Shown here: piece after piece, positions 35,137 through 48,800 of the stretch
Layout of the letters: every line of letters begins with the position of its first letter
How positions within the stretch are numbered: position 1 is the stretch's first letter
DNA from: Mya arenaria
Lineage: Eukaryota; Mollusca; Bivalvia; Myida; Myidae
DNA length: 64,000 nt
Direction of reading: 5' to 3'
Assembly (NCBI RefSeq): GCF_026914265.1
Contig: NC_069135.1
Span: 16,918,406-16,982,405 of the forward strand
Notes under the pieces: generated by a model
What the model was told of the DNA's origin: nothing
Database searches by the model: none
Seen by the model: only the letters and a program-made list of their open reading frames with translations
Program-made: the position numbers and the translations under genes

Positions 35137-38100
35137 GTGATGACACCCACCAGATTCCTGTGGAAAATTTTGAGCAGGCAGATGGAAACTACACCGGCCT
35201 GTGGATCCACATTGAGAACTTTATCAACCCGAATGGAGAACTGTCCGAACACCCACCCCTCTACTGTCTGGTAATACCATTAGGGCCTTGGTAGAATTGA
35301 AGATGAAAAAACAAAAACAGAAATTCTTTGCAGTTTTAATTATGCCCCCCCCCCCCCACCAGCTCCCCCACAAGCTTGTCCGAGTGATAACCCAACAATT
35401 CCTGGACCTATGTTCATCGAACTTGATTTGAAGGTTGGACCTGATCGGTAGATGACCCATATTGATTCTAGGAGTCATTGGGTCAAAGTTCAAGGTCACA
35501 TTGACCTTTAACACGAAAAGGTTGTCTAAGCTAGAGCGAATGATAACTCAACAAGGCCTGGACCTATGGACATCAAACTTTACATGGGATTGGGCCTGAT
35601 CAGTAGATGACCCCCTTTGATTTAAGTGGTTATCACAACAAAGATCAAGGTCACAGTGACCTTGAACTTGAACACAAAAACCTTGTTTGTGTGATAACCT
35701 GACCATGCCTGCGCCCATGGCCCTCAAACTTAACATTTAGGTTGGAGGGGTGACCAGTAAATGATCCCTGTTGATTTTGAGGTAATAGAGTAAAAGGTCA
35801 AGGTCACAATTCATATTTGTCATTAAAATTTACATCATATTTACTTATTCCCTGCTGCTAAAAGAATACATGCAAATATCAGTCATCATCTGCACATGAT
35901 TAAAACCTGTACCTACTATCCTCACACTTTGAATGGTCATTATTATGCCCCCATTCGAAGAAGAGGGGTATATTGCTTTGCACATGTCGTTCGGTCGGTC
36001 CGTGGGTAGACCAAAGCTTGTCCAAGTACTAACTCAACAATCCCTGGACATATGGTGATCAAACTTGAGGTTGGGCCTGACCAGGAGATGACCCCTATTG
36101 AATTTCAGGCTCATCGGCTCAAAGGTCAAGGTCACAGTGACCTTTGATGGTAAAAGGATTTTAAAGCTTGTCCGAGTGATAACTCAACAATGCCTAGACC
36201 TATGGTCATCAAACTGATATGGAAGTTGGGCCTGACCAGTTGTAAAGTTATCACTTGGACAACCTTTTACCATTCAAGGTCACTGTGACCTTGATCTTTA
36301 GCCCAATGACCCCCAACAACCATAGGGGTCAGCAGGCTAAAGGTCAAGGTCACAGTGACATTGAATTGTAAAACGTTGTCCGAGTGATAACTCGACAATG
36401 CCTGCATCCATAGCCCTCAAACTGGACTTGGGGTTGCGCCTGTCCTGTAGATGACCCCTTATGATTTTAGGGTTCATCGGGTCAAAGGTCAAGATCACAG
36501 TGACCTTGAACAAAAAAAGCTTGTCTAAGTGATAACTTGACAATGCCTGCACCCATGGCCCTCAAACTTTCCTCACACTTTGAATGGTCATAATCTTAAA
36601 ACTGCCTCAACATCATCCAATGTCAGTGACAAATCAGTTGTCATTTCGGTCCATGCATATTTCATTCAATCGTCCATATAATCCTGACAACAAGGTGCTC
36701 AGAGGGGGCATAATGTTTGACAAACTGTAAATCATCTCTTGTTTTAAAAGGAATCCAATATCAATGACAAATCAGCTGTCATTTGGGTCCATGCATTATT
36801 TCATTCAATTGTCCAAATATTCCTGACAACATGGCGCTCAAGGGGAAAAATGTTTGACAAACATCTCTTGTTATGAGTAAGTTTGCTGGTTTCTTACAAG
36901 TTAAGCTCATCTGAATGTACATCTATCAAGCCAAGTTTCATACTTATTGTCAGGGGGCGGGTAAATAAATCAGACATTTACTGGAATGTACATGTTATGG
37001 ATGTATGTCTACCCCCTCTTATTAGGGAGCGGGTGAAAACTATGATGCAGTTGAGCGGTGCCTGGAATGGATCCATGGAAAGGCAAGACTTGGTGCGCCT
37101 AATCGCATACGGAAGGTGTACGAGATTGAGGGCCTTTTCCAGGAGCTGCATGCCCACGTGGGCAATCAGGTGTCCAAGGCCTTGTTGATCCAGTCCCTCA
37201 CATCCTCCGACTGGGACTATGAGCCAAACACCAAGTAAGAGGCATTTAACATTATGGACATTAAGGTGCTATCTCCGATGGTGAGTAGGACTATTTGCTA
37301 AACATCATGGGTATTTAAGTGCTATCTTAGATGGTGAATAGAACTTTGACATCAAACACCAGTAATGGGCATTCAACATCATGGACATTTAAGTGCTATC
37401 TTAGATGGTGAATAGAACTTTGGCATCAAACACCAGTAATGGGCATTCAACATCATGGACATTTAGGTGCTATCTTAGATGGTGAATAGAACTTTGGCAT
37501 CAAACACCAGTAATGGGCATTCAACATCATGGACATTTAGGTGCTATCTTAGATGGTGAATAGAACTTTGGCATCAAACACCAGTAATGGGCATTCAACA
37601 TCATGGACATTCAGGTGCTATCTTAGATGGTGAATAGAACTTTGGCATCAAACACCAGTAATGGGCATTCAACATCATGGACATTTAGGTGCTATCTTAG
37701 ATGGGGAATAGAACTTTGGCATCAAACACCAGTAATGGGAATTCAACATCATGGACATTCAGGTGCTATCTTAGATGGGGAATAGAACTTTGGCATCAAA
37801 CACCAGTAATGGGCATTCAACATCATGGACATTTAGGTGCTATCTTAGATGGGGAATAGAACTTTGGCATCAAACACCAGTAATGGGCATTCAACATCAT
37901 GGACATTTAGGTGCTATCTTAGATGGGGAATAGAACTGCCAGCCAAACACCAAGTTAAATTTAGGTCTTAGATGGTGACCGAGCGGGCTTTTGAGTCTTA
38001 CACCACATAAGCTGCATTTTACATAATGGAAGATTAAGGGGCATTCTTAGGTCAGACCTGTCCGGGACTATGAATGTTATTTTGGGATTATGGTGCTACC

Positions 38101-41100
38101 CTGAATCAGAACTTATTTTGTCTTATGTCTGTAGTGAGTGTTTATGATATATGAAGAGTTATTTCAGTTTCATACATCAACATACTTCAGACTTAATTTA
38201 TGAGCAAATGTACTAGCACTTCTCTAGGCATGAACCGTTTGGTTCGTTTAGAAATATTGATAACAATTGTACATACATTCTATTGTTCAATATTTAATTC
38301 TAATGGTATTAAAAGTTTGTATTCAAGTTTGAACACAATGCATACTTATATCAAGTTGTTTTGTACAGTCTCAGTTAATCAATGGTTTCAGGTGTAAGTA
38401 CCATGATGAGAAGGAAGTGAAAGACTGCTCCCTGGGAATAGTGAAGAGATATGCGTAAGAATTACTGTTTTTGTTGCCTTGTTATATGGCATTTGATCCA
38501 GATCCATTAAATCACATGTGGATTGGGGGGGGGGGTGTAGTTTAAGTTTATAAACAAAGATATGTAAATACAGCGGATGCAAACAAATGGCAAATTGATA
38601 TTCGGGTAATTGTTTCAATCGAATATTTGAATACCAAAATGTATATTTAAGAAGTTGTAGTAAAATACTTTTATTCGCTTTTGTAATGCCCAGGATCTTT
38701 TTACCCTTCGTTGTTGCCATGACTTGCAATGGATCCCAATTTTCCCCAGATCCTCTGTACTTCCCCATTTAGATCCCAACAAATAGCAATACATTTTGAA
38801 TGAGCAAAAAACAGGATTGAATTATTTCAATTCCACAGTAATCATATTTTTATAATATGCGAATTAAGATCAGAGAAGGTTGTAACTTCCTGGTAAAATG
38901 ACGTTACACCAACGTAAGGTTGTTCATGGGACTTGCAGCCTCGTTCTAGGACTGACCTTTACTAAATATAATTATGAAAAACAAAAACATTGATTTTGAT
39001 TCATCTATTGTACAACAATATAGGAACTATATCCTTAAACTTTTAACAATACAGTTACATTTCAAAGCACAATATATAAAAACATGGAAAACAGTATATA
39101 GCACATAACTAGCAGATGTCATTTATATCATCAATGCAATTTGAGAAATATTGCCTAGTTCAATTGGTGGAAGGATGAGTCCTTAAACCCTTAATTTGCA
39201 CTGTCATTTAGATGCACAGAAAATAATTAAAATTTGATTGATTTTACTTGTTTCATAGCCAGTGATGGTTATGTTACGGGGACTGGTAAAAGTTCCTGAC
39301 GATATGTGACATATGACGCTATACTGTTATTATATTCACGCCTCTGGTATTAGGGGACAATCGTTGTAAAACCTAGACAAATGAACGATATACACAACAA
39401 CACAGTTGTAGGCAAAAGGTTTATTATTTTATTTTTTCAACAAAAAACATTGAATATTCAAATTTTTGATTTTGACATTTGAAAAACCAATCTTTCAATC
39501 AAATATTCATTTGCATTCAATTAAATATTCATTTGCATCCCTAGTAAATACTAAATACAAATTAAGTATATGGGTCTCTCTTAAATAATTGTGTGTCACA
39601 TGGCAAATAGAATCCAAGTGTCCTTATTTGAAGTAAATAAAGATGTATCTCTCCTAAGTTTGCCTTTACTCGTATAAATATTTTTTATGTCACAATAATA
39701 TCAATATCACTGTGTGTATTCTATGACATGATGTTACTGAAATCTGTCGGACTCTTTCTGCCAATTCCTTATTTTATGTGTCCCCTGGAAGCATGGTAGT
39801 CACATCGAGATTATGTTGTCACGTGTCTTTCAATAAGTTTTAAATGACTTGTTATAGACTTGTTACAGAGTCTTTAAACATGATATACACATTGGTCATG
39901 GTCACTCAAGGGCCTCTATTGATTTTTGGGCCAATGTCATGGTGACCTTTAGCGCCACCTGCAGGCCACACATCTGATTCCCTGAGTTGCTTATACTCCT
40001 TTTTATCTACATCTATATTCTCCAGGTATGCCATTTCTGACTCACTGTGTAAGGATTACGACGTTCAGCTGACAAGGGCACACATACCTGCACGTGAGGA
40101 CACAGGCCGAGTTACAGTCCTGTCCCCCTCCAGCATGCCTGTGTGCAATAAACAGGAGGCTAGACTTGCACCAAAGAATGACACCATCTTCGTTGCCAAA
40201 GTATGTAGATAGTGGTAGAATATGACTTATCTTCAGCTTTCCACTTTGATGTCAAAAAGTAATATTTTGATCTGTGTCACCATAAATTTGTTTTCACTTA
40301 CAAGTGCGAAATAACCTTAATTTTATCTTGAAACATACTATAAATCATGGTAATGGTATAAAATCATAAAATATCAAACCTGTCATAGAGTTTATTGGTT
40401 TTAGAGGATGAGAGGTTTGCCCCTCAAAAAGGGACACCAGTAGAGGCTGCTACCCAGGAGGTTGACTTGAGAGTGATTTATACCTGTAGCCATCTTTACA
40501 ATCCAGCTAAAGTAACCTAGTATAGACTTTTGGCTAAAGCAATGAACATTTGCGAAAGATTGGTGAAACATAATGTCATGTGATTATAAAAAATATAAGT
40601 GTGCTCAAGATTTAACATTTGATTACAGAAGCAGATTCCAGAAACACAGGACTATACAGCGCTCCGTAGACCAAATAATCCTCAAGGTACATTTGTAGGA
40701 TGAAAAATGGTTTTGAATTTGACTTTTTAAAGTAAAAGGAGAGCTATACTACTCACCCTAGCGTCACACCTTGGTTGGGGTTTTATATGTAAGCACCTCT
40801 AAGTCATTATTTCAGCAAATACATCATGTATTGCATTGAAATGTTTGAATTGTATTCCCAACTATCCAACCCACTTAGTTTATGAAGTAAAATAACACTT
40901 ATTTGAATAAAATGCTAATTACCGTAAATGACTGGGTATAAGACGATAGGGGGTATTAGACGCAGGGAAAAAAATCTGTGAAAAATCCGAGAAAAAAACT
41001 TTTAATCTATGTTTTTGGTTAAAAGACGCATAGAAAAAATGTCAAAATCGTCCGGCATTTTCAGCCACCATGTTTGTCGACAGTGACAAAAATTATTTTT

Positions 41101-44100
41101 TTCGTGAAAATGGCGATGGTTGTCTTTAAAACCATACTGTCGAGAATGAAAAGTTATGTTATGCAAAAAATATTTTGACAGTGCCCAACTTTGCTTTTTT
41201 ATATGTAAGTTTGATTATTGTTTAATTCAATTTATTATTCAAAATAATTTTGAATACCGTAATTCACAAGAGTTCGGACACCATAAATTAATTATTTTTT
41301 TCGCTCTCCGAATACATAGAAAATTATCATTTTTACATTTTATTTACATGTTTGTTTAACCTGCCTTTTTTCTTCATGTTTGCTTTTTACCACTTTATCC
41401 GTAGTAATCAATGGTCATAAACTTATTTATTACGCCTATAAGTGTAAATCCTTCATGAAGTTAATTAAAACACCATTTTATACATGCACTGAACTGAATA
41501 AACACATTCTATCGGCTTCAGATCAAAGAGTCACACTGTGTGACGTCACACAACTTACAGTTATACCCACGAGGATCTCGTGGAGAGCATGGACATTGCT
41601 ATGCAGGATTAATGTATAACTGTACGATTATTGCTTCATATAGTCTATAAGTGTGGTACAAGTTTGAAAGCTTATTGGCAGATCGTTTTACAAACATGTC
41701 ATGTCGATGTTTTCTTAATCCCTTGATTGCCCTTGTTGTTTGTTTAATCCTCAAATAAATATATCACACTTCCTTTTCAACAGGCAATAAATCGTTTAGG
41801 ATGGGTAGTAACTAATTAAATTGTCACAGTGGTGTATACGGTTAGGTAATCTAGCCAGGCATTGTAAAGATAAAAATCAATAATCTTCGTCTGTGAAACT
41901 TGGTAACTATGAAAGTTATGATTGATGTCCTTTGGGTGTCCGAAAATTAGGTACGCAAAATAAATTATTTTGGGAAATAATTATGGGTGTCCAAATATTT
42001 AGAGTGTCCGAACTGAATTACGGTAACTTTAATCAAAAAATATTTTTGTTGAAATTATAAACGTCTTACGATATACCGTATCCCGATCTTCAACTGCCGT
42101 TTTAACCCGTATATACTCGATCAATATGACGCGAGTAACATCCCTTTCTACATAAGTCTAAACAAACTCTCGGCTTGAAATTGACCTCAGAAAAAAAGTT
42201 ACTGGGTATTATACGCAGGCATTTTTTTGCATCAAAATCTGAGGGAAAAAAGTGCGTCTAATACCCAGTCATTTACGGTATAGACCTTTGATGTTTGTCT
42301 TAGAAATTTTGGTAAAGGTTTTGCATTACTTGATGTATTGCATTGAGACTTTATACAATGGTACTCAACCATTCAGCCTACCTAAAACCACATTTAAGTC
42401 AATATCTCAACACATTTATTGCATTAAACTTGAGACATTTGTTCCCAACTATCCAACTGATTTAGTTAATCAAGTTAGATTACTCTATCTTGCATAAAAT
42501 GCAAATATTTGTCATTTATTGTTTGACATAGAATTTCTGGCTAAGGTTTTAGTTTATATATCAGAAACTGATTGATGTATTGCATTGAGACTTTATACAA
42601 CGGTACTCAACCACCCAACCTACTTGAATAACCAAGCGAGATAACTATATTTGGCAAATAATGGCCCTGTATTATTGGACAAAGAAATTCTGCTTAAAGT
42701 TTTGCATGTCACCACATTTAAGTCAGCAAATACAGCATGTATTGCATTGAAACAACATTAGACACAGGTTCCCAACCATTCAACCTTCTTAATTAATACA
42801 TTTAAATAACTATATCTTGCATATAATTTAAATTCTGCCCATTTATTTTTCGACTTTGAAATTCTGTTTAAAGATTTGCACATAAGCTCATATAAATCAA
42901 TAACTCACAACTATATTGTGTATTGCATTGAACTTTTTCACAATCAAGTATGGTGACTCTATCTTGCATATGATGCAAATTTCCCCCTTTAATTTTTTAC
43001 TTAGAAATTCCAGTTAATCTAATTTTACAGTGATCCATGCAAGTTTCACTATCACTTTGCAATCCTTAAACTCAAAAGAAGCAGAACAGTTGACTGGGCT
43101 GAGCTTGTATTTATATTTTCCAATTAGCCCTGATTTAGTAGTGGCAAACACTTTTAATGGTAGGCTAGAGGGGATATAAATAAATAATTCCAGTATGATC
43201 TGCTCCAGCATAAGATTAAGTAGACACTTTTTGTGTCACGAGAACAGAGTGAAGCAATTTAAAGTATGCAGCAATATATTTAATTTAATAATAGTATCAT
43301 TGATGTATTGTAGATTCTATGTTTTTTACAGATCACGAAAATGTGTCCTTTTGCAATTGCCTCTTATGAATTATTGTATGTGTATACTTAATGTTTACAG
43401 CTTCCAATTTTCTCATGGGGAATAGTATACAGGAGGACTATGCTCCCAGGGGCAGGGGACTCACTGTTGGAATGCGTGGTGAGAAACTACCCTTTTTTAC
43501 TTGATGGGATTCTACTTAAAAGAGCCATTGTGTATATTATCTGTACTTTTGGTTCAATGCTTTTATTATGCTTTTATTATTAGGTAATGACCCTTTTATT
43601 TCTAAATAGTGTGGTGTATGTCCACTTTTTCTGAGCAACTGCCTACTTGAATTCAATGTGACCTAACTTAAAGTGGAGATGCGCATATTATCAGCACATT
43701 CCACTTTGATGATTTTTATGGATGCTTTTTAATTTCTATATAATGTGTTATAATAATAGCTTCTTTTGTATTCATTCTATTTCCTTGTAACTTGAATTCA
43801 ATGAAACTGTTTGGAAAGCTCTACTTCATAAAATTGAAACTTTGAATTAGTTGAAGAAAAACTAAAAGTATTTCTTTATCATTCTGTACTTTCCGTTAAA
43901 ATATAAACCCTGTGGGGGAGCATCCGTCGTTTACAACGATCACTTCGGTTTTTAGCAACAATTGTCTGTAGACATAACCTTAATATATCTCAATCATCCT
44001 ATATGTAGTATCTACAATAATGCTCTATTCCAGACATGAGCCTCCAGGAGCCAAGGCCTGTAGGAAGAGGGGCTGCACCTTCTTGTCACATTGCTGCCCC

Positions 44101-45356
44101 TCCTACCATATTTCAGGTAGGCCTGGGCTTGCTGTAGGATTACGATATATGTGTAAATGTGTGTTTAAATGTGCAGTATATTAGTATCATAGTATCATGA
44201 ATATGATTCACAATTTTGCCAAAATCATCAATCACATTGATAAGGATGTAAGGTACTGTCAAGCAGGGTGTCAACTGTAGAAAAAATGTTACTGGTAATC
44301 ATATAAGGTTCCATGTCATCAACCATCAAAGTCTTACCAGAGCCTGTACCCTTCTGACAACTGCTAGTAATGGACGCAAAGATTAAAATTTTACGGACAG
44401 GAGTATATGGAACTGATGCTTATGCTTCAAATCTTTGCTATTTCAATGTAAGAGGCCAAGTTCCAATACAGCTTTTATCTCTATGGGTATATTTGTTTTC
44501 AGGGTAACCCAGGCCTACCAATACAGCAGCCCCTTGGTCTTGGGCGGGGAATGATAGCCTGCCCTTCGCTGTCTCAGAGGATGTCACAACCCCCAGGAAT
44601 GCCGGCTCACCAGTATTATGGTGATGATGATGATGATGTTGATGATATGCCCCAAGTAGCTCCTGTCAAGCTTCCCTCACGGATAATACCTGCCGTTGCC
44701 ATCCCAGCCAATCAAACCTCTAAACCCATTTCCCAGAATTCCAACCCTGGCAATGTGCCACGTCAGTCAGCAGTAAATGGTGCAGGGGATGATCCATTCT
44801 TTGGAGGTTAGTTAATAGCTTGGAGTTCAGGAAAAGGTCTCCAAAAAAACATTTGAATTATGAATATATTTATTGAATTGTTCCGTTTTTAGTTCATGTA
44901 CTTCACGATAGGTGATAAAAACATTTCTTTAAAAAACATTAACGATTACCTGTTTATTTAGATATGAAAAATATAAGTAACAATTGTCTAACTGTATATT
45001 TTCTTCAACAGCTGTGGGAGTCGGAAGACGAGGGATTCTGGAATTGTTGATGACGCAGGGGAGAAGGGCAGGGGTGCCTGTGGGACGGGGGTATGCCCCT
45101 CCTGACTGGGGTAGGTTTGACAAGGATTTTGACTGAGGGATCGGATAATAAATTCAGTTTGAGTAAATATACGGTAGAAGAAATGATTTCAACAAAAATA
45201 TCAAGAAAATACTTACTTTTTAAAAAAAAGTTGAAAAAAAGTTGAAACCTGGCTAAGTGCCTAAAGACATGGTGAAGAAATGAGATTACAATGTTCAATT
45301 TTGTGTTTTCAGTTGATGATGGCAGCCTTGGTCCCATCCGGAGACCTGACATCTGA
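35137..45356 (+). CDS. MAEL: Maelstrom, C-terminal ten exons (copy 2, 5'-truncated)
   Basis: The same ten exons as copy 1: 35137-35270, 37026-37234, 38392-38454, 40026-40200, 40629-40686, 43401-43478, 44034-44116, 44503-44806, 45012-45110, 45313-45356. All junctions, donors, acceptors and phases are kept and no stop interrupts the frame. Differences from copy 1 are few: Val to Ala at the 38454/40026 junction (TATGC|G), two changes in the 44034 exon (Val to Ile, Leu to Phe), several synonymous sites, and seven fewer codons in the Asp-rich run of the 44503 exon. The HMG box and first MAEL-domain exons cannot precede it, because the sequence left of 32660 belongs to the receptor. As assembled it lacks its own start and promoter. 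The nested insertion at 40922-42278 lies in its intron and the piggyBac-like insertion lies 455 bp past its stop. Confidence 0.85.
35340..36872. repeat. Nested dispersed molluscan repeats (copy 2)
   Basis: Counterpart of 4978-6508, with the same nested 'ttatgcccc' edges and tails. Perfect AGGTCAnnnTGACCT palindromes lie at 35648-35662, 36129-36143 and 36277-36291. A poly-C run at the left edge is longer than in copy 1. Confidence 0.65.
37224..37935. repeat. 74-bp minisatellite at a MAEL splice donor (copy 2)
   Basis: Same array as 6860-7735 but with about nine units. It again begins over the exon end and donor (ccaa|gtaaga at 37234/37235). Confidence 0.9.
40922..42278. mobile_element. TA-flanked inverted-repeat DNA element, copy 2 only
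   Basis: It is absent from copy 1, where the empty site reads aatgctaattatagacc (near 10680). Termini are inverted repeats, ccgtaaatgactgggtat / atacccagtcatttacgg, followed by ataagacg-type inner matches. TA is duplicated on both sides (40920-40921, 42279-42280). No transposase frame was seen, so it is non-autonomous. The TA target fits Tc1/mariner-like elements, but the superfamily is not certain. A second element is nested at 41257-42023. Confidence 0.85.
41257..42023. mobile_element. Inner TA-flanked inverted-repeat element nested in the outer one
   Basis: Ends are inverted repeats: ccgtaattcacaagagttcg with cggacacc on the left, and gtgtccgaactgaattacgg on the right. TA flanks both sides (41255-41256, 42024-42025). 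Removing it joins gaata to actttaatc inside the outer element. It is about 767 bp with no recognised protein, and it inserted after the outer element existed. Confidence 0.75.
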
Positions 45357-45810
45357 TCTGAGAATGTTCACCGTTGGTTTTCTGACAAAGTGGAATGGTT
45401 GATACCGCTACAAGTTATAAAAGCAGTGGTCGTCCTCATTGGACAATTGTTTTTTGTTTTTCTTTCAATTAAGATCTAATTACTATTCATACAAGTGACT
45501 TTCAGTATTAGATGGGACATTTATTTTGGTTTCATTAGTTTGATGAGTCCATGGTGATTTGAATCAATCAAACTGGAACACTGTTCTAGAGAGATTACAA
45601 GTATATGTTTTGATTTTTAAATGTGAAATGGTGAAAAGTGTTTTATGGATCAGTTGTATCACAAGTAAAGGAAGCCTATGTGAATACTTTTGTCTGCTCT
45701 TACTCAATTGGTCTCTTGGTATTGGAAAACCTGATTGGCCAGTGTAGTCAAAACGTTATGCTTTATGTACCTTGTGATTTGGGCGAACCATGTTTAATAA
45801 GGTGAAATAT

Positions 45811-48800
45811 CCTTTCGAATACCGCTACCGTACATCGACGCGCTACCGTAGCCGCCTAATGCAGACCAATTTTTCAAGGGTGCTGGTTACCGCTACTGTT
45901 TTACTGTAGGAATACTGTAGACGACTGAAACGTACCGAAAAAGTAGGTACGTCCAGTTCCACAGCCGCAAAATGCACATTTTCCACAAATTTGTGGTACG
46001 TTTTTCATTGAAATAAGAAGGATTGTGAATTTTTAAAACAGCATTAATACCCTATGGTACTTTGTCTTAGAAACAGTTACTACACTACGGTATTTCTTTC
46101 AAATATAATAACCATGCAAAAATAAGCAACGGTATTTCTATAAAAATCGCCATTCAACATTATTCGCCTCTGGCTTTTGTAAATTTGCTTTAATAAAACA
46201 GCATGCTTAAGCTTTTCCTCTTGTATCAGAAGTATGCTGTGGTATCACTGTTAAATTTAAGAAATGAGCAAAACTGCGCAATGGTATTACTGTGATATTT
46301 GTGTGTTAACTTCGATAAGGTAGACATTTCATGTTACTAAATCAGTCACTTAAGTCCACTTTGGTAGCGTTCTTGAATCTAGAAGTATGCAAAACTACGC
46401 AACGGTATTTCCTGTATAAACATAATACGTAATCAACATAACACAACCCATTTCAAAGGCGACGTTGCCTTTGAAGGTCATTTAACACTAGTTACGCTTC
46501 CTTTTAAAACTGTTGAATATATGCTATAACTTTCTTATAAATCCAACCGGATATCTATTACGTGATCGCTATAAAGTTATCATGGAAACCAATAGTGACT
46601 GCAAATATATCAATATATCAACAGAACATCCATTAAAAAATAGCTGTCACAGTTGCCATGAAAACCACTGCAATAGACAATAAACCAACCGGACAAATAT
46701 CACAAGGTCGCATCAAGGTTACATTGGAACCACAGTGACCCCTGTTATGAAAGTTGTATGGGAAAGGAGCATGACTTAATACAACGTGCATCAATACATA
46801 TCTGTCGATGAAGCAATGATCAAATGTCACGGTCACCATTCAAGAATCGTTGGTGCTCCGTGTGTCATGGGGTATCTCAGGAATTGCCAGGCGTACTTAA
46901 GTCGAAAGATAAAAGTAAGGTTGACTCAAACAGTTGTAGAGAACTGAAGAGAAAACATCACAGGATGATCATGTTGTATTTGCCGACAAGTTTAAAACAT
47001 CAGTTCCTCTGGCGTTTGGAAAAACAATCTATACAGTCGTGTCACGCATTAAACACCGGAAGAACATATCAATTGGTCAATCGCAAAATCAGTCCACGAA
47101 AAGAGATGGCAAAGTTAGGATGCTCAGCAGAGGGGAACACATGGCATGAAATATTTCGGACCGGAAGCTTATGCCCACTGCATGGGAATAATCAAAACAT
47201 GTGTGCATCCCGATGACATGTTTCAATCCTATACTATAATAAATAGCCGACAGAACAAGGTTTGACCGAAGAAGTAAATACAAAAGGAAAGTGGGAAAAA
47301 AACATGCATCAAAGTTATATTTTAATTCAAAAAGGGCATGGGTGTTGTAGACAGTCAACATTTACAGTGTACCAACACAAAGTGCTTATTTGTGGACCTA
47401 CTGTGTGTGGTTTGCCGTGGACATCCGGCTTGTGATTCATCATGTATAAAGCGTCAACCCTCCGGCTACCTATAAGCTGTTTGAGAGAATGGTAATACTT
47501 TTTTACAGTATATTACAAATATGCTGTAGAATGTTAAATAGTAACCATAATCAGGTTTAATAACATATTGATCGTTGCATGTACCACCAAAATGAAACAT
47601 GAACAACATCTTTTAAAATCAATCAGCTGTTTAATGTTTTATGTTTCTGTTTTTAGGTTGCAGAACAACTTATCGGCGGGAATAGCACACGTATAAGGAA
47701 ATCCAAACAAACAAGTGACATTTTTTAACCTGACCTCTTTGGCGATGTGCAGTGCAGAGTCAGCTTGCACAAGTATAATTCTAATGTTTATAAAATAAAA
47801 CTCAAATGAAATGTTATTTTATTGAAGGGAATGTTTTATTTCGTATCGTGGCATTACCTCTAGCAAAGGCCGAATTGAGGTCAAGTCCAACAAGACTATG
47901 GCTCCAGAAACACAGAGGAACGGAAAACAACAACTCATGTATGTAAAACATTTTCAATAATATATGTTTTTTATATAATTGCATTTTGAAATGACCCTTA
48001 AATCGAAACAATGAACGGCCTCTGAAGTTCATGAAAATGCATACATTAAATTATTTCTACTGTTTAATGGCACATCTTGAATTTCAGAGTCTAGTACAAG
48101 AAAGCGCCGTTTAGATAATTGTTTCGATCATGTATTAAAATAAATATTCAATATAGTATTGATGAAATAATCATAACAAAATGTTGTTCAGGTTTTAACA
48201 TTTTGTTCCTGAGGGGACGAATAATGTTTGTTTTAATGTTTTTTACAGAATTAAACATTTCATGCTTAAAATGAGGACATATATTTCGAAATTACACATA
48301 TACAATGCAATTGTCGCTAACAATGTGTCTTTATAACAAATATTCATCAATATGTGATTTCTTTTTACAGACCGATGCTATTGCATTGCACCAGAAACTC
48401 CACTAGACTCTGTTGCCTTTTCATAAATCGCATGCTGTGATTGTGTTGTTTCCCGTGACAAATCTTGCGATATTTTTAGCCATATAATAGTTACAGTCAA
48501 ATATTTTGATTTATGTTTTGGTCTATGTTTTTCTATTATATAATTATGTACATGTGTTCTTTGTTGATAGGAGAAAAATTATTATCATTATTGATTTTCG
48601 TCATGTTTGATTTTATCCCTATGTTTTCCTGAAGTTCCTATGATGTAAATAAATGATCTATACATTGTATAAACTTGATATATAAATGAATTATGAATCG
48701 TATTTGGATTTTAGTCCTATAAGTATACATTTATATAGGAAATGAATGAACATGTGTGTAAAATATCATGATAGAGAATTGTTATTTTAATTCCTTTCTG

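Noticed and set aside
47089-47361. 90-codon minus frame in the copy-2 insertion
   Set aside because: Hydrophobic, AT-driven frame opposite the plus-strand transposase-like remnant. No similarity recognised.
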